From GCA-2748575 sp965222725 (GTDB taxonomy: Bacteria > Pseudomonadota > Gammaproteobacteria > Pseudomonadales > Ketobacteraceae): DNA of 64,000 nt. Where the stretch lies: positions 3,596,001 to 3,660,000 of the forward strand of contig OZ244969.1 of the NCBI GenBank assembly GCA_965222725.1, given 5' to 3'. A program made the translations under genes and the position numbers. The notes below the pieces were generated by a model. It worked only from the letters and a program-made list of their open reading frames with translations. It was not told where the DNA came from and did no database searches. Of the stretch, positions 42,336-51,602 are shown one piece after another. Every line of letters starts with the position of its first letter. Positions within the stretch are counted from its first letter, which is position 1.

Positions 42336-43460
42336 ATGCAGAAATTTCGAATTGGTCTGGTCATTAACCCGCTGGCCGGGATCGGCGGCGCAGTTGGCCT
42401 GAAAGGCAGCGACGGTGCAGAAGTGGTGGAACAGGCCCTGTCTATGGGGGCGGAAAAACGCGCGGTGCATCGGGTAGCTCAGGTACTGCAACGTTTGCTG
42501 CCTTTAAAAGACAGTATCGAATTTGTGGCAGCGCCTGGCGAAATGGGCGCTGACTTGTGTCGTGCTCAGGGGTATGACTGTGTCACCGCCGGCGAACTGC
42601 TTGATGCTGAACACACTACCGCAGCGGATACCGAGCATTGCGCTGCTGCCATTGCCGAGCAGGGCGTAAAGCTGCTGGTGTTTGCCGGGGGCGATGGCAC
42701 AGCCCGCAACATCGTAAACAGTGTACCGGCCAGGCAACTGTGCCTGGGCATCCCCGCCGGGGTAAAGATTCATTCCGGTGTTTATGCGGTGAATGTGCAT
42801 GGCGCGGCGGAAATTATCAGCCAGTTGGTAAGCGGCAGCCTGGTGAGTGTGGCCGAAAGCGAAGTACGGGATATTGATGAAGAGGCTTTTCGCAAGGGCG
42901 TGGTGCAGGCCAGGTTTTATGGTGAGCTGCTGACACCCGTGGAGCACCGCTATCTGCAGCACGTCAAATGTGGTGGCCGTGAAGTGGAAGCCCTGGTGCT
43001 GGAAGAGATCGCCGCCTACCTGATTGAGCAAATGGATGAAGATACGCTTTATATCATGGGGCCGGGTACTACCACCCGGGCCGTGATGGAGGCCATGGGC
43101 CTGCCCAATACCTTGTTGGGGGTGGATCTGGTGAAGGATCAGGAGCTGGTTGCCGCCGATGTGGGGGAAAAAGAACTGCTGGAAGCCACCCGCAACACGC
43201 CTGCCAAAATCGTGGTTACCCTGATCGGCGGGCAGGGCCATATTCTGGGTCGGGGTAACCATCAGATCAGCCCCGCGGTGATCCGCCAGGTGGGGGTGGA
43301 AAACCTGGTGGTGATTGCCACCAAAAGCAAATTGCAGGAGCTGGAAGGCCGGCCACTGCTGGTGGATACCTGGGACGAAGCCCTGAACGAAGCCATCGCC
43401 GGCCTGATCGAGGTGATCACCGGCTACGAGGATCGTGTGGCCTACCGGGTAACCTACTGA
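42336..43460 (+). CDS. ATP-NAD kinase family protein
   Basis: 374 residues from ATG 42336 (open frame to 42306). Fold of the NAD kinase/diacylglycerol kinase superfamily: FRIGLVINPLAGIGG, then FAGGDGTARNIVNSVP, where GGDGT is the family nucleotide-phosphate motif, and IPAGVKIHSGVYAVN. C-terminal part: LYIMGPGTTTRAVMEAMG, LIGGQGHILGRGNHQISP. This branch (AcoX-like) is distinct from NadK, and its true substrate is not settled. Stand-alone gene. Confidence 0.9.
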   Translation: MQKFRIGLVINPLAGIGGAVGLKGSDGAEVVEQALSMGAEKRAVHRVAQVLQRLLPLKDSIEFVAAPGEMGADLCRAQGYDCVTAGELLDAEHTTAADTEHCAAAIAEQGVKLLVFAGGDGTARNIVNSVPARQLCLGIPAGVKIHSGVYAVNVHGAAEIISQLVSGSLVSVAESEVRDIDEEAFRKGVVQARFYGELLTPVEHRYLQHVKCGGREVEALVLEEIAAYLIEQMDEDTLYIMGPGTTTRAVMEAMGLPNTLLGVDLVKDQELVAADVGEKELLEATRNTPAKIVVTLIGGQGHILGRGNHQISPAVIRQVGVENLVVIATKSKLQELEGRPLLVDTWDEALNEAIAGLIEVITGYEDRVAYRVTY

Positions 43461-43704
43461 AACTCTGCCGGTTTCCCTTCCTTCCGGTTATAGTCCGTTT
43501 TTATTGTTGGAAGGCGCCCGGCAAGGTTATATCCTGTCGCTTTGTCCCAATCTACCTTCCGGAAAAGTAGTTGCCGCAAAGATTTGGCCACGCCAACGGC
43601 CTATGATTGCCGCCATTGATGCTGTTGCGGGCTGAGTTGTTCTGTACGGGCCGTATGTCAAAACCCTGTTTTGATTTGTTTGCACCCGTTACCAGGACAT
43701 GATC

Positions 43705-46011
43705 ATGAAGCAATTAACCTCACCTCCCATCCGCCTGTTATGGCTGGTTTCTCTGTTAACCCTGTGGGGCTGTGGTGGTTCGGTTACCATCGAACAGCCC
43801 GTCAAGGATCAGGTTTACCTGAAATCAGACACCATCGAGTTTTCTGTAGTTTTCAAGGACACCGATCCCCTGGACGCCACTTTTGAACTGAATGGCGAGG
43901 ATATTACCAGTGACTTTATACTGGCATCCGATGCCGGAACCGCTACCTTGTCGTTGCCAGCGGCAGCCGTTGCCGATGAGCGCAGTCGCCTGGTGGTGAC
44001 CACCCCCAATGGTGAGCAGTCCGTAAATTTTTATGTGGACCGTTCCGCGCCGGAAGTGGTGGTAACCTCTTTTACGCCGGACCTGCTGGGGAACCTGCCG
44101 TTTCTGAATCTCAGGATCGAGGGTTACGTTACCGATCGGTCGCCGGTTACTACGTCAGGGTTGCTGGGGCCACAGGTGCGCTATGGCGTCGGCTTTCATG
44201 ACCGGATTCAGTATTTTGAGCTGGATGACAATAACCATTTCAGCGTTACCATTGAAACCGTCCCTATGGGCAACACGGTGCCGGCCAGTCTGGAATCGGC
44301 CCCGATCCGCTTTCTGGTGTCTGATATCACGCCCTTCACCGCAGGAGCGCAAACCTCCAATGATGTGTACGCCTCAGCCGTTAAGCAGCCGGCGCTGGCC
44401 CGGGCCCACGTTACAGCCCGCGCTTTTGACAACACCATCAATCCCAAGGTGAACCAGGCCCTGGCGGGGGTGAATTTCGAAGCCCTGGCACGGGCCGCCA
44501 ACCCGGCGGTGGACAAGGACGTGGTGCTTTCCGACATACCTCATGTACCGGAAGTTAGAATTCCCATACCGGGTTTTCCTGATCCCAATCTGCTGGGCCT
44601 GGGTGGCGCTATCCGCGTGGATGTGACCAGCCTGGATATTGCCGGCTTTGATATCGATATCGCCCCCACAAGCTCCCAGGGCAAGCCGGCGCTGGCGGCA
44701 GATGTGTTTGTGAGTGATCTGGATGTCCGTATTCGCACGGCGCTGAGTATTGAACTGCCGATTTTGCCGGACCCGACCATTCCCATTAACACCCGTATCA
44801 ATGGTTCGGCCATCAGTGGCGATGCCATCGTGCGGCTTCGGGTGGATGGTAATCAGAATCTGGCGCCACGCATTGCGGTAGATTCAATTGATCTGGATCT
44901 GAGTGTGTTAGGTGGCGATTTCGATACCCTGGATTTCAGTGGTTTGCCCTGGCCCCTGGATGTTGCCCTGGGAGCCCTGGCGGAACTCTTTATCGGCGCC
45001 ATTGAACAGTTTGCCTTTGAGCTGCTGGACGATTTCATTGCGAACCTGGTGGGCGACAAGCTGGTGGATTCCATGATCGGCAAAGTGAACGACGAACTGA
45101 AACTGATTCCTTCCAGTTTTGAAACCAGCTTCCGCGGCAAGGACTTTGATTTCTACGCCACCGAAGCGCAACTGCAGGCCAACAGCAATGGCCTGAATGT
45201 CACCCTCTCCAAATCCGATGTGACAGTGCGGCCATTTGCCAGTGGCCTGATCAAAGAGTTGGGCTGGCAGTTGAATGAAGGCGGCAGTTTTAAATCCTTT
45301 GGTTCTTTAACGCCACAACGGCGCCTGCCTTATGAACTGGGCGTCAGTCTGGATTGGGATTTTCTTAACAAGGCGTTGTTTGAAGCCCACCGTGCCGGTG
45401 TGGATCAGCTCACCACTAATCTTTCCGGTGGCGACATTCCGGTAGTGGGAGACCGGCTGGAAAATATCGCTCTGCGGCTACAGGTCAAACCCCGCCTGGC
45501 CCCCTATATTGATAAACCCATTCCCAGAGCAGACCCGGCCATGGCCAGCGTGAATGCCAAGGAATTCAGCCTGATACTGGAAGCCAGAGACACAACCACC
45601 AGCGAGCCTTATCGCAATGTGGCAGAAGTCCGGGCCAATATTCGCAGTGATATCGATCTGGAAGTGAATGGGAATTTTCTGCGGGTATTGCTGGATGCGG
45701 ATCCTGATATCCGGATTCGCAGCGTCAGCCTGAACGAAACTGAGCAATTGATCGGTGATGAGATTCTGCAACACATTATTGATCACGCCGTGCCGCTGGT
45801 CATGCCCCATGTGGTAGACATTATTGAAGTGATTCGTCTGCCCTGTGTGAAAGGTCACACCCTGGAACTGCTGGAGCTGGAAACATCGTCCTTTGGTTAC
45901 TTTAACCTGTATGCCAACGTGGACGATTCTCCCAGCGCCTGCCAGAGCAGGGCGCTGCCGGGATCAGGTGTGGTGATTGTTGATCCTGATCTGCCGGTGC
46001 TTGGTTTTTAA
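43705..46011 (+). CDS. Large lipoprotein of unknown function, paralogue of the 3.5-kb gene
   Basis: 768 residues. ATG 43705 lies 7 nt after AGGA; an ATG at 43699 is too close to it. The lipobox (LLTLWGC, Cys about residue 24) marks a lipid-anchored envelope protein. An Ig-like N-terminal part (to about 115) precedes a large beta-rich body with amphipathic helices such as LDVALGALAELFIGAIEQFAFELLDDF (about 415-440, quoted in part). The module DHAVPLVMPHVVDIIE...IRLPCVKGH near the C-terminus aligns with the paralogue at 3532-5847. It ends about 60 residues earlier relative to that module. No enzyme motif. Lipid-transfer (TULIP-like) is the best guess, unproven. Confidence 0.8.
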   Translation: MKQLTSPPIRLLWLVSLLTLWGCGGSVTIEQPVKDQVYLKSDTIEFSVVFKDTDPLDATFELNGEDITSDFILASDAGTATLSLPAAAVADERSRLVVTTPNGEQSVNFYVDRSAPEVVVTSFTPDLLGNLPFLNLRIEGYVTDRSPVTTSGLLGPQVRYGVGFHDRIQYFELDDNNHFSVTIETVPMGNTVPASLESAPIRFLVSDITPFTAGAQTSNDVYASAVKQPALARAHVTARAFDNTINPKVNQALAGVNFEALARAANPAVDKDVVLSDIPHVPEVRIPIPGFPDPNLLGLGGAIRVDVTSLDIAGFDIDIAPTSSQGKPALAADVFVSDLDVRIRTALSIELPILPDPTIPINTRINGSAISGDAIVRLRVDGNQNLAPRIAVDSIDLDLSVLGGDFDTLDFSGLPWPLDVALGALAELFIGAIEQFAFELLDDFIANLVGDKLVDSMIGKVNDELKLIPSSFETSFRGKDFDFYATEAQLQANSNGLNVTLSKSDVTVRPFASGLIKELGWQLNEGGSFKSFGSLTPQRRLPYELGVSLDWDFLNKALFEAHRAGVDQLTTNLSGGDIPVVGDRLENIALRLQVKPRLAPYIDKPIPRADPAMASVNAKEFSLILEARDTTTSEPYRNVAEVRANIRSDIDLEVNGNFLRVLLDADPDIRIRSVSLNETEQLIGDEILQHIIDHAVPLVMPHVVDIIEVIRLPCVKGHTLELLELETSSFGYFNLYANVDDSPSACQSRALPGSGVVIVDPDLPVLGF

Positions 46012-46148
46012 AATCCGGAGCCGGTCTGATTTGTTAATTACCGGCAGAAGTCGTTAGCAATTACCGGTAGTTGCAGTGATCAGCGCTTGCTGGTTACTGC
46101 GACTGCCCGTAGTTTGTTGTAGAAGCCGGTTGTTCGTTGCAAAAAAGA

Positions 46149-46742
46149 TTAACCAAGCTTAGGTAAGCGCCAGCCTTTTTCGATAGCCATAATCCGCAAA
46201 ACAGTTACCGTCAGCACACAGGTGGCGGACGCAATATAAGGCTGGGAAGAATAACTGCTTATCAGCCAGTAAGACACGCCTCCCAGAACCGCTGCAGTGG
46301 CATAAATCTCCTGTCGCAGTACCAGCGGCACCCGGCCACACAGCAGATCCCGGATCATGCCGCCAAAGGTGCCGGTAGCCACGCCCATCACCACGGCCAC
46401 GGTAGGTGAAGCGCCTGTTCCCAGGGCAATATCACAACCAATCAGGGTAAAGAGCCCCAACCCGAAAGCATCTGACCACAGCAGCCAGCGATTCACTTTC
46501 AGCGAACGAATGACGGGTACTGTAACCATTGCAGCTCCCAGAGCAACCCACAGATACATCGTATCCTGAATCCAGAACACCGGTGCCCGCCCCAGTGCCA
46601 GATCGCGAAAGGTACCGCCGCCAATGGCCGTTACCACCGCCAGTACCAGCGCGCCGTACCAGTCCAGTTGTTTTTCCCGCGCTGCCAGTACACCGGAAAT
46701 GGCGAATACCGCCGTGCCGAACAGATCAAGCCAGTAAAACAT
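46149..46742 (-). CDS. TRIC/UPF0126-family membrane channel protein (YadS-like)
   Basis: 197 residues from ATG 46742 (AAAGGTC upstream; open frame to 46847 has a non-family leader). About seven membrane helices in two homologous three-helix halves, each with the family motif GGG(T/M)xRDL: AIGGGTFRDLALGRAPVFW and TFGGMIRDLLCGRVPLVL. Relatives are trimeric intracellular cation channels or are implicated in glycine uptake. Ion specificity cannot be read here. Stand-alone gene. Confidence 0.92.
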   Translation of the reverse strand: MFYWLDLFGTAVFAISGVLAAREKQLDWYGALVLAVVTAIGGGTFRDLALGRAPVFWIQDTMYLWVALGAAMVTVPVIRSLKVNRWLLWSDAFGLGLFTLIGCDIALGTGASPTVAVVMGVATGTFGGMIRDLLCGRVPLVLRQEIYATAAVLGGVSYWLISSYSSQPYIASATCVLTVTVLRIMAIEKGWRLPKLG

Positions 46743-46932
46743 CTGACCTTTTAAAACCTCCGATTCCGTAAATACAACGCCGGAAAGATCCCGGCCTTTG
46801 ACAAATTTTTCACATCCCGTTGGCAGGCAGTTTACATCAGGGGGCATAGCATCCCCAGCACTGTAAATAACTTTTGCAGCTTACCGGTTTTACGCAGGCA
46901 AATTTTTTTAAGGCAAATCAAGGAGACAAGTG

Positions 46933-48273
46933 ATGAAATCTTACGGTTTAGGATCATTGGTATTAGCCGGCAGTTTGTTGCTGGCGGGGTGTGGTGGTGA
47001 CAGCAATGGCAGTTCTTCCAGCGACCGCTCCACCGATACGCAATCCACCGCGTCTGTCAGGGCGTTGCATCTTTCCCCCGATGCCCCGGCGGTGGATGTG
47101 GCCGTCAACGATTCCGTGGTGCTGGAAGATGTGAACTACCGTGAAGCCAGCGGTTTTCTCAGCGTCAACGCAGGTACTACCGACCTGGATGTGCTGGTGG
47201 CCAACACCGATACCAAAGCCATCGAAGCGACACTGGCCCTGACGGCCGACACCAAATACACGGTGATTGCGGTGAACCAAGTGGCCGCCATAGAGCCTCT
47301 GGTGATTACAGACAGTGATACGCCAGCCGCCGGTTTTGCACAGCTTACTGTGGTGCACGGCGCGCCGGGGGCACCGGCAGTGGATGTTTATGTGAGCGGA
47401 CCAGACGATGATTTTGCCGGGCTGAGCCCCTTGCTGGAAGATGTGGCATTCACAGATGTTTCCAGTGAGCTGGAAGTGGCGGCCGGTAATTACCGGGTCA
47501 GGGTAACCGGGGCCGATTCCGCCGATGTGATTTATGACTCCGGCACACTTCCATTGGCGGCCGGTGTGGAATATGTGGCAGTGGCCTCTGAAGTGACTGA
47601 GGGGCTGTCGCCCATTGGGCTCACCATTTTAACGGACCTGGAATCCACTCCGGTAGTGGCGGTAGATGATGCCCGGGCCAGAGTTCGCGTCGTCCATGCA
47701 TCGGCCGATGCGCCGGATGTGGATGTGGATGTCAACGACGCTGAAGTGCTGGGTGATGTTAGCTTTGGCACAGCGTCCGGATATCTGGAACTTTTAGGTG
47801 ATACCTACAACGTGAAAGTGGCCGCTGCCAACACAGAAAGCGTGGTGATCAACGCGGATGTGACTCTGGAAGCGCAAACGGATTACACCGTACTGGCGGT
47901 GAATACAGTCGCGCAGATAGAACCTTTGATTGTTGAAGATAACAATACCGCTCCTGCCGACGGTAACATCAAGGTGCGCCTGATCCACGGCGCCAGCCAG
48001 GCCGGCCTGGTGGATATTTATATCACCGCTCCGGGCGCTGACATTTCCGGTCTTGACCCTGCTATAGAAGATTTTGCCTTCAAGGATAACTCGGGTTATC
48101 TGGAAGTGCCCGCCGGCAATTATCAGGTGCGCATTACCCTGGCGGATACCAAAACCGTTGCCATTGACAGTGGTGCCCTGACCCTGGCTGCCGGCGTGGT
48201 TCGTACGGCAGTGGCCCTTGACCCACCTCCAGGTGGTGACTTTGGTGCACTGCTGCTGGAAGATCTGAACTGA
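46933..48273 (+). CDS. DUF4397 repeat lipoprotein
   Basis: 446 residues. Lipoprotein signal (LVLAGSLLLAGC) with AGGAG seven bases before ATG 46933. After a Ser/Gly/Asp linker it contains four beta-rich units in an A-B-A-B order: A units begin VRALHLSPDAPAVDVAVND (about 45) and VRVVHASADAPDVDVDVND (about 255); B units begin LTVVHGAPGAPAVDVYVSG (about 140) and VRLIHGASQAGLVDIYITA (about 350). This is two tandem DUF4397 modules from an internal duplication. Very acidic, like secreted calcium-binding or adhesive beta proteins; function unknown. A hairpin follows at 48309-48337. Confidence 0.88.
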   Translation: MKSYGLGSLVLAGSLLLAGCGGDSNGSSSSDRSTDTQSTASVRALHLSPDAPAVDVAVNDSVVLEDVNYREASGFLSVNAGTTDLDVLVANTDTKAIEATLALTADTKYTVIAVNQVAAIEPLVITDSDTPAAGFAQLTVVHGAPGAPAVDVYVSGPDDDFAGLSPLLEDVAFTDVSSELEVAAGNYRVRVTGADSADVIYDSGTLPLAAGVEYVAVASEVTEGLSPIGLTILTDLESTPVVAVDDARARVRVVHASADAPDVDVDVNDAEVLGDVSFGTASGYLELLGDTYNVKVAAANTESVVINADVTLEAQTDYTVLAVNTVAQIEPLIVEDNNTAPADGNIKVRLIHGASQAGLVDIYITAPGADISGLDPAIEDFAFKDNSGYLEVPAGNYQVRITLADTKTVAIDSGALTLAAGVVRTAVALDPPPGGDFGALLLEDLN

Positions 48274-48308
48274 AGAGCTGCCAACCACAAGGTGTGCAAC
48301 TGTTGTAG

Positions 48309-48337
48309 AGCAGGGTGGGTGACAAACTCACCCTGCT
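48309..48337 (+). terminator. Hairpin after the DUF4397 gene
   Basis: AGCAGGGTG (48309-48317) pairs with CACCCTGCT (48329-48337). Only a weak T-containing tail follows. Confidence 0.6.
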
Positions 48338-48397
48338 GTTGCATATTCGGAGGTTAATCAACTTCCCCAACCCTCAACATCGCTTACGGAAAATCGG

Positions 48398-49102
48398 ATG
48401 TCGGATCTTAATGACTTTCATGGTCGCGTTCTGATTATTGAAGACAATACGGATATCGCCGCGCTCCTGATGGATTTTTTTACGGAAAAAGGCCACATTG
48501 CTGATTGCGCCAATGACGGCCTGACCGGGTTGCATCTGATCAGCGTGAATGACTACGACGTAATTATTCTGGATCTGGCATTGCCGGGAATCGACGGCAT
48601 TGATCTGTGCAAGCGGGTTCGGGCGGCGCTTAACAAGGAAACCCCGATACTGATGCTGACGGCCCGGGATTCCCTGGATGAAAAACTGATTGGCTTTGAT
48701 GCCGGTGCCGATGATTATCTGGTAAAGCCTTTTGAATTACTGGAAGTGTACGCCCGGGTGCAAGCGCTGTGGCGCCGTTCTTTATTAAGCAATCGCTCCC
48801 TGTTGCAGGTGTCGGATCTCAGTCTGGATTTACGCACCCTGAATGTGGCCCGGTCCGGCCAATCGCTGAAGCTGAATCCGGTACGGCTGAAAATACTGAG
48901 ACTGCTGATGGAAAATACCCATCGGGTTGTGTCCCGTCGGGAAATTGAAAGCTATGTGTGGGGTGACGAACCCACCGAAAGTGATGCCCTGAGAACCCAT
49001 ATGTCCGCCATTCGCCAGACCATTGATAAACCCTTTACAGAGCGGTTGCTGCACACGGTGCATGGCATCGGCTACCGGTTGTTTGATGAAAACGCTGCGT
49101 GA
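48398..49102 (+). CDS. OmpR/PhoB-family response regulator
   Basis: 234 residues. Receiver domain (about 8-125): VLIIEDNTD with the acidic pocket, phospho-acceptor Asp in VIILDLALPGIDG (about 55-60), Thr in LMLTARD, Lys in DYLVKPFE. C-terminal winged helix (about 140-230): LKLNPVRLKILRLLMENTHRVVSRREIESYVWGD and the wing LLHTVHGIGYRL. DNA-binding regulator of an unknown stimulus. It overlaps the kinase gene by 17 bp, so they form one operon. No target can be named; the DUF4397 gene upstream is a candidate by position. Confidence 0.95.
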   Translation: MSDLNDFHGRVLIIEDNTDIAALLMDFFTEKGHIADCANDGLTGLHLISVNDYDVIILDLALPGIDGIDLCKRVRAALNKETPILMLTARDSLDEKLIGFDAGADDYLVKPFELLEVYARVQALWRRSLLSNRSLLQVSDLSLDLRTLNVARSGQSLKLNPVRLKILRLLMENTHRVVSRREIESYVWGDEPTESDALRTHMSAIRQTIDKPFTERLLHTVHGIGYRLFDENAA

Positions 49103-50372
49103 ACGGCTGGACTTTACCGGTATGAAGCGCTGGCTGATACAGGCTGTGTTTATCGTTTTTGCGGTGCTGCTGAGTATTATTACCGTTACCTGGATTCTGG
49201 AAAAAAGCCTGGTGCGTCAGGCACTGGAACTGGAAGCTGACGCCTTTATCGAGGAGTATCGTAAGGACAAGGACTTTCCGCTGCCGCGCACGCGGAACCT
49301 GATCGGCTATCTGCAAACCAGCGGCATGCCAGCAGAGCATATCCCGGCAACGATACGTACCAAAGCCCCGGGGCTTTACCCGGAAGTACATTTGGAAGAT
49401 CGCGAAAAACCAGTGCCTGTGTTTGTCAGGGACTTCGATAATCAACGTCTGTTTCTGGTGTTCGAGGGTGCCAATGTCGATCGGCTTGTGGGCATCTTTG
49501 GTCTGGTGCCTTTGAGTTTTATTCTGATTGTGATTTATACCAGCAGCTGGATTGCTTACCGCATTACCTGGCGTGCGGCATCGCCCATTATCAGTCTGGC
49601 GCAAAACATTCGAAACCTGGATCCGGACAAGTCGAACTTTCATCTGCCGGTACGCAAACTCACGGGCGACACCCGGGAACTGGCTCTGGCGCTGGAAGAA
49701 TATGCCCAGCGCATCGATGCCTTTGTAGAAAGAGAGCGCCAGTTTACGGCGGATGTCAGTCATGAGCTACGTACCCCCATGACCATTATTGATGCAGCTG
49801 CTCAGTTCCTGGCGGCGGAAGATAGTCTCAGTATTAAAGGCGCCGAGCGGGTGCAGATGATCCGGCGCGCCAGCCGGGATGTGAACGAAATGGTATCCGC
49901 GTTTTTGCTGCTGGCCAGGGAACAAAGCCCGGAAGAAGAAATCTCTGTGGATGTGGCAAATGTGGTTGAGGCAGAGATGATCAAGCTGCACCATTTACTG
50001 GAGAACAGCAATGTCCGGCTGATGGTGGATCTTGATGAAGCCCTGAAGGTCAGCACACCCCGCAAGGTGCTGGAGATTATTGTCGGCAACCTGTGCCGCA
50101 ACGCCTGCAAATATACAGAAGCCGGTGAAATTCGTGTAACGGTGAGCGCTCGGGGAGTCACGGTGGCCGATACCGGTCCGGGTATTCCCGAAGACCTGTT
50201 GCCCCATTTGTTTGAGCGCCATGTGCGGGGGCGGGGCAATCAAAAAGCCGGCGAGGGCATTGGTTTGGCCATTGTCAAACGCTTATGCGACCAGTTTCAC
50301 TGGCAGATCAGTATTCAAAACCGCGACACCGGTGGCGTGCTGGTGACTTTGACGCCTCCTTCATTTTCCTGA
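49086..50372 (+). CDS. Sensor histidine kinase, partner of the response regulator
   Basis: 428 residues from ATG 49086. Two membrane helices (about 18-38 and about 145-170) flank a small periplasmic sensor domain of about 105 residues (EYRKDKDFPLPRTRNLIGYL...). Then a HAMP-like segment, DHp with phospho-acceptor His about residue 226 (TADVSHELRTPMTII), and HATPase with LCRNACKYTEAG (N box), DTGPGIPEDLL (G1) and GEGIGLAIVKRL (G2). The periplasmic domain matches no named sensor that I recognise. Translation overlaps the regulator gene. Confidence 0.94.
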   Translation: MKTLRERLDFTGMKRWLIQAVFIVFAVLLSIITVTWILEKSLVRQALELEADAFIEEYRKDKDFPLPRTRNLIGYLQTSGMPAEHIPATIRTKAPGLYPEVHLEDREKPVPVFVRDFDNQRLFLVFEGANVDRLVGIFGLVPLSFILIVIYTSSWIAYRITWRAASPIISLAQNIRNLDPDKSNFHLPVRKLTGDTRELALALEEYAQRIDAFVERERQFTADVSHELRTPMTIIDAAAQFLAAEDSLSIKGAERVQMIRRASRDVNEMVSAFLLLAREQSPEEEISVDVANVVEAEMIKLHHLLENSNVRLMVDLDEALKVSTPRKVLEIIVGNLCRNACKYTEAGEIRVTVSARGVTVADTGPGIPEDLLPHLFERHVRGRGNQKAGEGIGLAIVKRLCDQFHWQISIQNRDTGGVLVTLTPPSFS

Positions 50373-50432
50373 AATAACTCATCCTTGTATCAATTGACAC
50401 AGATCATCAGGGACGCTTACAGGACTTGATTA

Positions 50433-50450
50433 TATACCCCTGGGGGTATA
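50433..50450. promoter_or_regulatory. CsoR/CstR-type operator overlapping the promoter of the sulfur operon
   Basis: TATACCCC (50433-50440), TG, GGGGTATA (50443-50450): perfect 8-bp half sites with a 2-nt centre, matching the GC-tract palindromes bound by CsoR/CstR/RcnR proteins. It sits between a TTGAT-like -35 (about 50425-50430) and a TATACT -10 (50447-50452), so binding should block RNA polymerase. It lies 22 bp before the regulator start. Confidence 0.85.
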
Positions 50451-50471
50451 CTGTTGTTGCCAGGAGGCACT

Positions 50472-50744
50472 ATGGAAATACACGACGAAGTACTGCAAAA
50501 ACGCATGCTCAATCGTCTGTCCCGGATAGAAGGGCAGGTAAGAGCAATAAAGCGTTTGGTGGCGGACAGCGATGATTGTGAGAAAGTCATGCAGCAGATG
50601 AGCGCTGTCCGAAAGGCCATGGATAAAGCCTTTTATGAAATGCTGGCCTGTGTCATTGAACATGAATTAGTGGAGGGGATGGATGCCGCTCCTGCCACTG
50701 AAAGCATGGATCGGGTGAAAGCCTTGCTCACCCGTTATTCCTGA
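50472..50744 (+). CDS. CsoR/RcnR-family repressor, likely persulfide-responsive (CstR-like)
   Basis: 90 residues, all-helical DUF156 protein. ATG 50472 follows AGGAGG. RLSRIEGQVRAIKRLV is the family DNA-binding and tetramer signature. Cys36 (DDCEKVMQQMSAVRKA) is conserved, but the metal-site His expected 25 residues later is Val61, flanked by Cys60 (LACVIEH). A two-Cys arrangement without the His is unlike Cu- or Ni-sensing members and resembles dithiol sulfur sensors such as CstR. The downstream genes (exporter, persulfide dioxygenase, rhodanese) support sulfur sensing. Confidence 0.9.
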   Translation: MEIHDEVLQKRMLNRLSRIEGQVRAIKRLVADSDDCEKVMQQMSAVRKAMDKAFYEMLACVIEHELVEGMDAAPATESMDRVKALLTRYS

Positions 50745-50749
50745 AGCGA

Positions 50750-51592
50750 ATGATGATGGCCCTGCTGGTGGGTTGCGCAATTGGCCTGGTGCTGGGGTTA
50801 ACCGGCGCCGGTGGTTCAGTGCTTGCCGTACCTCTGCTGATTTTTGTATTGAATGTATCGCCGGCTATGGCGGTGAGTTTTTCATTGGCCGCGGTATTCG
50901 GCAGTGCGCTCTTTGGTGTTATCACCCGCTTGAAAAAGCAGGAAATTGCCTGGTTCCCGGCCTGGTTTTTTGCGGCGGGTGGCCTGCTGTTTGCGCCAAT
51001 GGGGGTGTATTTATCGGACTTTTTCTCTGATTTCTGGCGTTTGCTCAGCTTCACCGTGCTCATGCTGGTAATTGCCGGTCGTATGTTCTGGCAGAGTATT
51101 AATGCGCCGCTGCTTTCCCGGTTTTTGCGTGGTGGCAGTGAAGGCGAAGAGGACCCTGCAAGCCCCATGTGCCCGGTGAGTGAATCCAGCCGGTTCGAAC
51201 CCAGGTTGCCCTGCATACTGGTGCTGGCTCTGGCAGGCGCGGCCACAGGGGTTTTATCCGGCATCTATGGTGTTGGCGGTGGTTTCCTGATTGTGCCGGT
51301 GCTGACACTGATGACACAACTCAGTATGCGTCAGGCCGTGGCTACCTCCCTGCTGATTATTTCCCTGATTTCCGGAAGCGGCTTTGCCAGCTACCTGTAC
51401 ACCGAAGGGATATCGGCATTCACCGACAGCATGATATTTGGCGGGGTATTGGCCGGAGCCTTGGTTGGCATGTTCGCCGGCACTTTATTGAGTCGTCGCC
51501 TGGCTGGCCCGCGTTTGCAACAAGTGTTTGTGGTGGCCATTGTTGCCATGGCGGGTTTTACCTTCTGGAATCTGGATAGTGTTTCTGTTTGA
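50750..51592 (+). CDS. TauE/SafE-family sulfite/organosulfonate exporter
   Basis: 280 residues with about eight membrane helices in two homologous halves: LVGCAIGLVLGLTGAGGSVLAVPLLIF begins half one and ATGVLSGIYGVGGGFLIVPVLTLM begins half two, the TauE signature G(A/V)GGG.. twice. A cytoplasmic charged loop (LRGGSEGEEDPASP) separates them. Likely removes sulfite or thiosulfate produced by persulfide oxidation. Three candidate ATGs lie in frame at 50750, 50753 and 50756; the ribosome site is weak. It starts 5 bp after the repressor gene. Confidence 0.93.
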   Translation: MMMALLVGCAIGLVLGLTGAGGSVLAVPLLIFVLNVSPAMAVSFSLAAVFGSALFGVITRLKKQEIAWFPAWFFAAGGLLFAPMGVYLSDFFSDFWRLLSFTVLMLVIAGRMFWQSINAPLLSRFLRGGSEGEEDPASPMCPVSESSRFEPRLPCILVLALAGAATGVLSGIYGVGGGFLIVPVLTLMTQLSMRQAVATSLLIISLISGSGFASYLYTEGISAFTDSMIFGGVLAGALVGMFAGTLLSRRLAGPRLQQVFVVAIVAMAGFTFWNLDSVSV

Positions 51593-51602
51593 GGAGAAAA
51601 CC

